Source: Parcubacteria group bacterium Athens0416_74 (GTDB lineage: Bacteria > Patescibacteriota > Minisyncoccia > Phycocordibacterales > UBA2100). From it: 23,091 nt of DNA. Under the pieces are notes generated by a model. That model was not told the origin of the DNA. It saw only the letters and a program-made list of their open reading frames with translations, and did no database searches. This document shows positions 21,672-23,091 of this stretch, in pieces (position 1 is the first letter of the stretch; every line of letters starts with the position of its first letter). Both the position numbers and the translations under genes were made by a program. The DNA is taken from assembly GCA_007375785.1 (NCBI GenBank), contig VMEY01000001.1, forward strand, positions 1 to 23,091, read 5' to 3'.

Positions 21672-21935
21672 ATGGATGACCAATGCAAAGAGATGATTAA
21701 TCACATAGGGCGTCTTCAGGGACAGCTTGAATCGGTAAAGAAAGAGCTCATGCGAGGTGATTCGGCCGAGTGCGGTAAAGCGTCTCGGACGCTTCTCTCA
21801 AGCCTCCGTTCGTTTGAGGGCTTGAGGACATCGTTCATCACAATGTTTCTCGACGAGCGTTTTCTCGCAAAACGCACGCTTTCGGCCGGAGAGAAAATCG
21901 AATTAAAGGACCTGTTGGCGCTCATAAAAGGATAA
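21672..21935 (+). CDS. CsoR/CstR-like (DUF156) repressor
   Basis: 87 residues, all-helical, of the CsoR/RcnR/CstR family: INHIGRLQGQLESVKKEL is the family's first DNA-binding helix and GRLQGQL its core. Cys 34 in SAECGKAS aligns with the first sensing Cys. In CsoR, His and Cys follow about 25 and 29 residues later; here those places are Phe and Arg. The copper triad is thus missing, and so is the second Cys of persulfide-sensing CstR. A further Cys at position 5 could pair with C34 instead. With a rhodanese and a persulfide dioxygenase directly downstream, it most likely represses this operon and responds to reactive sulfur; the role follows from context. Confidence 0.7.
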   Translation: MDDQCKEMINHIGRLQGQLESVKKELMRGDSAECGKASRTLLSSLRSFEGLRTSFITMFLDERFLAKRTLSAGEKIELKDLLALIKG

Positions 21936-21939
21936 CCAT

Positions 21940-22266
21940 ATGCAATCAATCACTGTACAAGAACTCGAGCACGAACTCAAAGAACACACGGGTGACGCTT
22001 CGGTCGACTTTATCAATGTCTGCACTCCGCAGGAGTACGCGGAGGCACACATACCGGGTGTCCGTAGCGTGCCCTTGAGCGACCTCGGGCAGCATCTGAA
22101 CGAATTTAAGGACAAGAGGACCATCTATGTACATTGCCGCTCCGGAGGCCGCAGTCGTATGGCGATTCAGGCACTGCATGACATGGGGATTTCAGCGGAG
22201 CTCGTCAACGTCGAGGGCGGTATTCTTGCGTGGACTGAGTCCGGCAAACCGCTTAATCGTACGTAA
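21940..22266 (+). CDS. single-domain rhodanese (sulfurtransferase)
   Basis: 108 residues, one rhodanese domain. The start EELEHELKE-like helix is followed by FINVCTPQEYAEAHIPGVRSVPL and the active-site loop HCRSGGRSR with catalytic Cys 66, then ELVNVEGGILAWTESGKPL. It moves sulfane sulfur via a Cys-persulfide, here probably between persulfides and thiosulfate or a thiol acceptor. The start is 4 nt after the repressor stop with AAGGAT about 7 nt upstream, one of the few clear Shine-Dalgarno sites in the window. The dioxygenase gene follows 21 nt later. Confidence 0.95.
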   Translation: MQSITVQELEHELKEHTGDASVDFINVCTPQEYAEAHIPGVRSVPLSDLGQHLNEFKDKRTIYVHCRSGGRSRMAIQALHDMGISAELVNVEGGILAWTESGKPLNRT

Positions 22267-22287
22267 AAAAAGCTCATCACATTCACT

Positions 22288-23091
22288 ATGAACAAGAATC
22301 AACCCATACAGAGGCCGGACGTGCATACGTTCTTTGACCTCGCCACGCACACAGCGAGCCATGTGGTAATCGATCCGTCCACGAAAAAATGCGCAGTTAT
22401 CGACTCGGTGATGGATTATGAACCCCACGGCGCCAAGATTTCGTTTGACTCAGCAGACGGCATTATCTCCTTCATCCGCGAGCGAGGACTTTCCTTGGAG
22501 TGGGTTCTTGAGACGCACGCGCATGCAGACCATCTTTCCGCTGCGCCGTACATTCAGCGTGAACTCGGCGGAAAAATCGGAATCGGAAGAGAGATAATCA
22601 CGGTGCAAAATGTATTCGGCAAGATTTTCAATGAGGGGACGGAGTTTCAACGGGACGGCTCACAATTCGACCGCCTCTTTGATGACGGGGATGAGTTCTC
22701 CATTGGGTCGCTGCCGGTACGCGTCATTCACACCCCCGGCCACACTCCCGCTGATGTGACATACGTAATCGGCGATGCGGCATTTGTCGGGGACACGGTC
22801 TTTATGCAGGACTATGGAACAGCGCGGTGTGACTTCCCCGGCGGCTCTCCGGAGGACATGTATCGCTCGATCCAGAAGCTTTTCACGTTGCCCGATGAGA
22901 CGCGTGTTTTCGTGGGTCACGACTACCTGCCCGCCGGGCGTGAAGAGTACAAATGGGAAACCACCATCGGCGAGGAGAAGAAACATAATGTGCAGGTACG
23001 AGAAGGTGTGTCGGCCGACGAATTTGCGCAAAAGCGCAATGCGCGCGACGCGACACTCGGCATGCCGCGGCTCATCATCCCCTCCCTTCAG
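22288..23091 (+). CDS. persulfide dioxygenase, ETHE1/BLH-type metallo-beta-lactamase fold, 3' partial
   Basis: 268 residues up to the right edge with no stop; most of the enzyme is present. Metal ligands are THAHADH (residues 76-82), His 148 in HTPGHTPADV, Asp 169 in VGDTVFMQDYG and His 211 in VGHDY. The GTARCDFPGGS segment is typical of ETHE1/BLH persulfide dioxygenases rather than glyoxalase II, and so is the late ARDATLGMPRL. They oxidise glutathione or low-molecular-weight persulfide to sulfite with one iron and O2. The need for O2 is notable in a CPR bacterium thought to ferment. Operon partners are a CstR-like repressor and a rhodanese, as in known sulfide detoxification operons. Confidence 0.93.
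   Translation, partial: MNKNQPIQRPDVHTFFDLATHTASHVVIDPSTKKCAVIDSVMDYEPHGAKISFDSADGIISFIRERGLSLEWVLETHAHADHLSAAPYIQRELGGKIGIGREIITVQNVFGKIFNEGTEFQRDGSQFDRLFDDGDEFSIGSLPVRVIHTPGHTPADVTYVIGDAAFVGDTVFMQDYGTARCDFPGGSPEDMYRSIQKLFTLPDETRVFVGHDYLPAGREEYKWETTIGEEKKHNVQVREGVSADEFAQKRNARDATLGMPRLIIPSLQ

Noticed and set aside
1..23091. CRISPR arrays, transposases, prophage or toxin-antitoxin pairs
   Set aside because: No regularly spaced direct repeats, no recognisable transposase, integrase or toxin motifs on either strand.

Overview
The window reads as a stretch of a Candidate Phyla Radiation (Patescibacteria) chromosome, most likely a Parcubacteria or Kaiserbacteria type. The grounds are gene content and style: small, tightly packed genes under the standard code; a transketolase split into two genes; a CTC-type L25; a cysteine-free L31; a short EF-Ts; many small one-helix membrane proteins; and promoters whose -10 box sits only 6-10 nt before the start codon. 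No ribosomal RNA or other decisive taxonomic marker is present, so this is inference. No prophage, transposase or CRISPR array was seen.

Layout. (1) 1-2822: an envelope cluster with two large Cys/His-rich paralogues (the first cut by the left edge), a cupredoxin between them broken by an in-frame TAG, and a small exported protein. (2) 2869-5879: two neighbouring phenylacetate-CoA-ligase-like genes, one with the catalytic core and one degenerate, then an exported DUF5011-like protein with a Pro/Ala/Ser-rich tail. (3) 5943-11230: a carbon module, GAPDH and RpiB, then (after a one-helix protein and a type IV pilin-like protein) ribulose-phosphate epimerase and the two transketolase halves with a small membrane protein between them. 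(4) 11275-14463, minus strand: an anchored SleB-like wall hydrolase, an exported sulfatase-fold enzyme with Thr at the nucleophile position, and a PfkB sugar kinase, the last divergent from class II fructose-bisphosphate aldolase. (5) 15394-21228: translation genes (L25, L31, RF1, S2, EF-Ts) plus a coiled-coil murein lytic enzyme. (6) 21235-21616: tRNA-Thr(UGU) and, divergently, a structured RNA I cannot name. (7) 21672-23091: a CsoR/CstR-like repressor, a rhodanese and an ETHE1/BLH-type persulfide dioxygenase (cut by the right edge), forming a sulfide or persulfide detoxification operon.

How the genes work together. GAPDH, aldolase, RpiB, Rpe and transketolase make up lower glycolysis and the non-oxidative pentose phosphate branch, which CPR bacteria often use to link pentoses with triose phosphates. 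The L25 and L31 genes each carry the same bracket: an inverted-repeat promoter in front and a long three-way-junction-like repeat directly after the stop codon.

The least explained items are these: the paired three-way-junction repeats with covarying stems (16112-16220 and 18201-18315); the inverted-repeat promoter family (7485-7556, 15391-15461, 17833-17937); the Cys/His paralogue and cupredoxin cluster; the structured RNA at 21374-21616; and the CstR-like regulator that lacks the second sensing cysteine. All start choices, promoters and RNA folds were read by eye.
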